A stretch of DNA of 64,000 nt. It comes from Pseudobdellovibrionaceae bacterium. Its GTDB lineage: Bacteria; Bdellovibrionota; Bdellovibrionia; Bdellovibrionales; Bdellovibrionaceae. The position numbers and the translations under genes were made by a program. Each line of letters begins with the position of its first letter. Within the stretch, counting starts at the first letter, position 1. The stretch is taken from assembly GCA_022843825.1 (NCBI GenBank), contig JALHMX010000004.1, forward strand, positions 1 through 64,000, written 5' to 3'. The notes beneath the pieces were generated by a model that searched no databases, had not been told where the DNA came from, and was given only the letters and a program-made list of their open reading frames with translations. Below, piece by piece: positions 63,048 to 64,000 of the stretch.

Positions 63048-63482
63048 ATGGCCAGCGTAGAAGTTACCGAAAAGTTCAATTGTACCGCTCAGGAGTTTTT
63101 TGATTTAGTGGCAGACTTTGAAAGCTACCCTGAGTTTTTGTCTGACGTGAAAGATGTCAAAGCCTTAAAAAAAGGAAAAAAAGAAAAAGAATTTGAATTT
63201 ACGGTATCAATCATTAAAACCATCAAATATAAAATTAAAAGCACGCAAAAAGCACCTTCAGAGGTTGATTTTGAATTTATAGGTGGCGATATATTTAAAT
63301 CTATGGCAGGAAGTTGGAGAATTGCAGATCTAGCCGGCGGAAAATGTAAAGTCACTTATCAGATCGAAGCTAGCTTTGGCCTGCTGGTACCAGGAGCAAT
63401 TGCCAAAACTCTTATTGGGGTAAATTTACCATCAATGATGGAAAGTTTTAAAAAACGCGTAAAAAAAGTGTATAAAAAATAA
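63048..63482 (+). CDS. RatA/Coq10-like SRPBCC protein
   Basis: 144 residues. FNCTAQEFFDLVADFESYPEFLSDVKDVKALKKGKKEKEF, FEFIGGDIFKSMAGSWRIADL and YQIEASFGLLVPGAIAKTLI are typical of the RatA/Coq10 ligand-binding type. In E. coli RatA blocks ribosome joining, and Coq10 binds ubiquinone; the role here is not settled. AAGGAG is 7 bp upstream. Confidence 0.82.
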   Translation: MASVEVTEKFNCTAQEFFDLVADFESYPEFLSDVKDVKALKKGKKEKEFEFTVSIIKTIKYKIKSTQKAPSEVDFEFIGGDIFKSMAGSWRIADLAGGKCKVTYQIEASFGLLVPGAIAKTLIGVNLPSMMESFKKRVKKVYKK

Positions 63483-63483
63483 T

Positions 63484-63723
63484 ATGAAAAAAAACAAGAA
63501 AACGCCTCAGCGCTTATCAGATTTTCCAAAAGATTTACTAAGTATCGCTATAAACCAGGTGACCCGCACTAAAGATGATATTTCTAACCGAGTTACTCAA
63601 GAAATGATTGCTTTAATTCGTAAAATTGACTTTGTGAAAGAGATTTCTAAATTTGCTGAAGACCATAAGTTTAAGGTTTCTGCAGAAATCGAAATTATTA
63701 AGAAAGCGAAAGACAAGTCGTAG
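63484..63723 (+). CDS. Small helical protein, polyhydroxyalkanoate-granule-like length, function unknown
   Basis: 79 residues: Lys-rich start, then DLLSIAINQVTRTKDDISNRVTQEMIALIRKIDFVKEISKFAEDHKFKVSAEIEIIKK, two amphipathic helices. No family recognised with confidence. Starts 1 bp after the RatA/Coq10-like stop and ends 5 bp before an aldehyde dehydrogenase, so it belongs to that transcript. Confidence 0.65.
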   Translation: MKKNKKTPQRLSDFPKDLLSIAINQVTRTKDDISNRVTQEMIALIRKIDFVKEISKFAEDHKFKVSAEIEIIKKAKDKS

Positions 63724-63728
63724 CTTTT

Positions 63729-64000
63729 ATGAATTCTTGGAGTATTTTTAATCCCAGAACAGGTCATAAAGTTAAAGATTGCAGTTACGCCAATCATTCG
63801 GAAGTATTTAAAACCTTAGAAAGCTTGTATTTGGGTTTTTTAAAGTGGAAAAAAATATCTTTCAAGGAACGTCAGCAGACATTGTCTAAAGTCGTTAAGG
63901 TCTTTGAAGAAAATCAGCAAGAATTGATTTTAGCTATCCATGAAGAGATGGGGAAATCCTTAGCTCAGACCCAAGCAGAAATTAAAAAATGTTTAGATTC
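63729..64000 (+). CDS. Aldehyde dehydrogenase, N-terminal part
   Basis: The first 90 codons from ATG 63729, cut by the window end. SIFNPRTGHKVKDCSYANHSEVFKTLE and LAIHEEMGKSLAQTQAEIKKC are the ALDH opening (succinate-semialdehyde dehydrogenase-like). Its catalytic Cys and Glu lie outside the window. Confidence 0.85.
   Translation, partial: MNSWSIFNPRTGHKVKDCSYANHSEVFKTLESLYLGFLKWKKISFKERQQTLSKVVKVFEENQQELILAIHEEMGKSLAQTQAEIKKCLD

Overview
The window is an AT-rich stretch of a Gram-negative bacterial chromosome. LptD, MreC/MreD/PBP2/RodA, outer-membrane-type proteins, lipoproteins and many periplasmic enzymes show a double-membrane cell. The gene complement and layout (RNase Y beside Gram-negative envelope genes, a deoC/aldehyde dehydrogenase block, NrfHA with an all-CXXCH nitrite reductase, many secreted hydrolases and cell-wall enzymes, lipoproteins with unusual lipoboxes) most resemble the Bdellovibrionota (Bdellovibrio / Pseudobdellovibrio-like). 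This is inference from protein resemblance; no rRNA or species marker was available. Genes are dense on both strands and no gene-free gap exceeds about 300 bp.

Layout. 1-4.7 kb: housekeeping genes (ychF, pth, greB, hisS, orn) with a long REP-like hairpin. 4.7-6.1 kb: a small accessory islet directly behind tRNA-Asp, holding a GNAT fragment and a winged-helix/nucleotidyltransferase pair with a frameshift, bounded by short direct repeats. 6.1-11 kb: SRPBCC protein, M23 peptidase, DoxX-like protein, a Doc/RHH toxin-antitoxin pair, a barrel-like protein and a trypsin-fold lipoprotein protease. 11.2-18.1 kb: NhaP2-type antiporter, NrfHA nitrite ammonification, an ice-binding-like lipoprotein, an L,D-transpeptidase and a von Willebrand A lipoprotein. 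18.2-21.9 kb: deoxyribose-phosphate catabolism (deoC, ALDH, a truncated ALDH-like protein, SnoaL-like). 22-24.6 kb: arsenic module (AqpS-type channel plus ArsC) and an App1-like phosphatase. 24.6-32.9 kb: mostly unknown or poorly characterised genes, including a methyltransferase, an HExxH protein overlapping an S4-like protein, and the Gcr-like/NMO/DUF4112 operon.

32.9-37.4 kb is the rod-shape operon mreC-mreD-mrdA-rodA (minus strand, no mreB beside it). 37.5-48.3 kb is a translation and RNA block: SurA_N-like chaperone, trhO, prfC, an ABC-2 exporter, ffh, then the compact chain rpsP-khpA-rimM-trmD-SPOUT methylase-rplS-rnhB-yraN. 48.3-56 kb holds lptD, a lytic transglycosylase, msrB, an M15-type peptidase, an alginate-lyase/CBM96 protein and an unknown secreted protein. 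56.1-64 kb holds tRNA-Gly, a Y-family polymerase, rny, an MFS carrier, pgsA, glpX, three small proteins and the start of another aldehyde dehydrogenase.

Taken together the genes serve envelope building and remodelling, core translation, and the use or detoxification of external compounds (deoxyribose, nitrite, arsenate, polysaccharide). The least ordinary parts are the tRNA-Asp islet, the HExxH/S4 pair, the truncated ALDH partner, and the Gcr/NMO operon.
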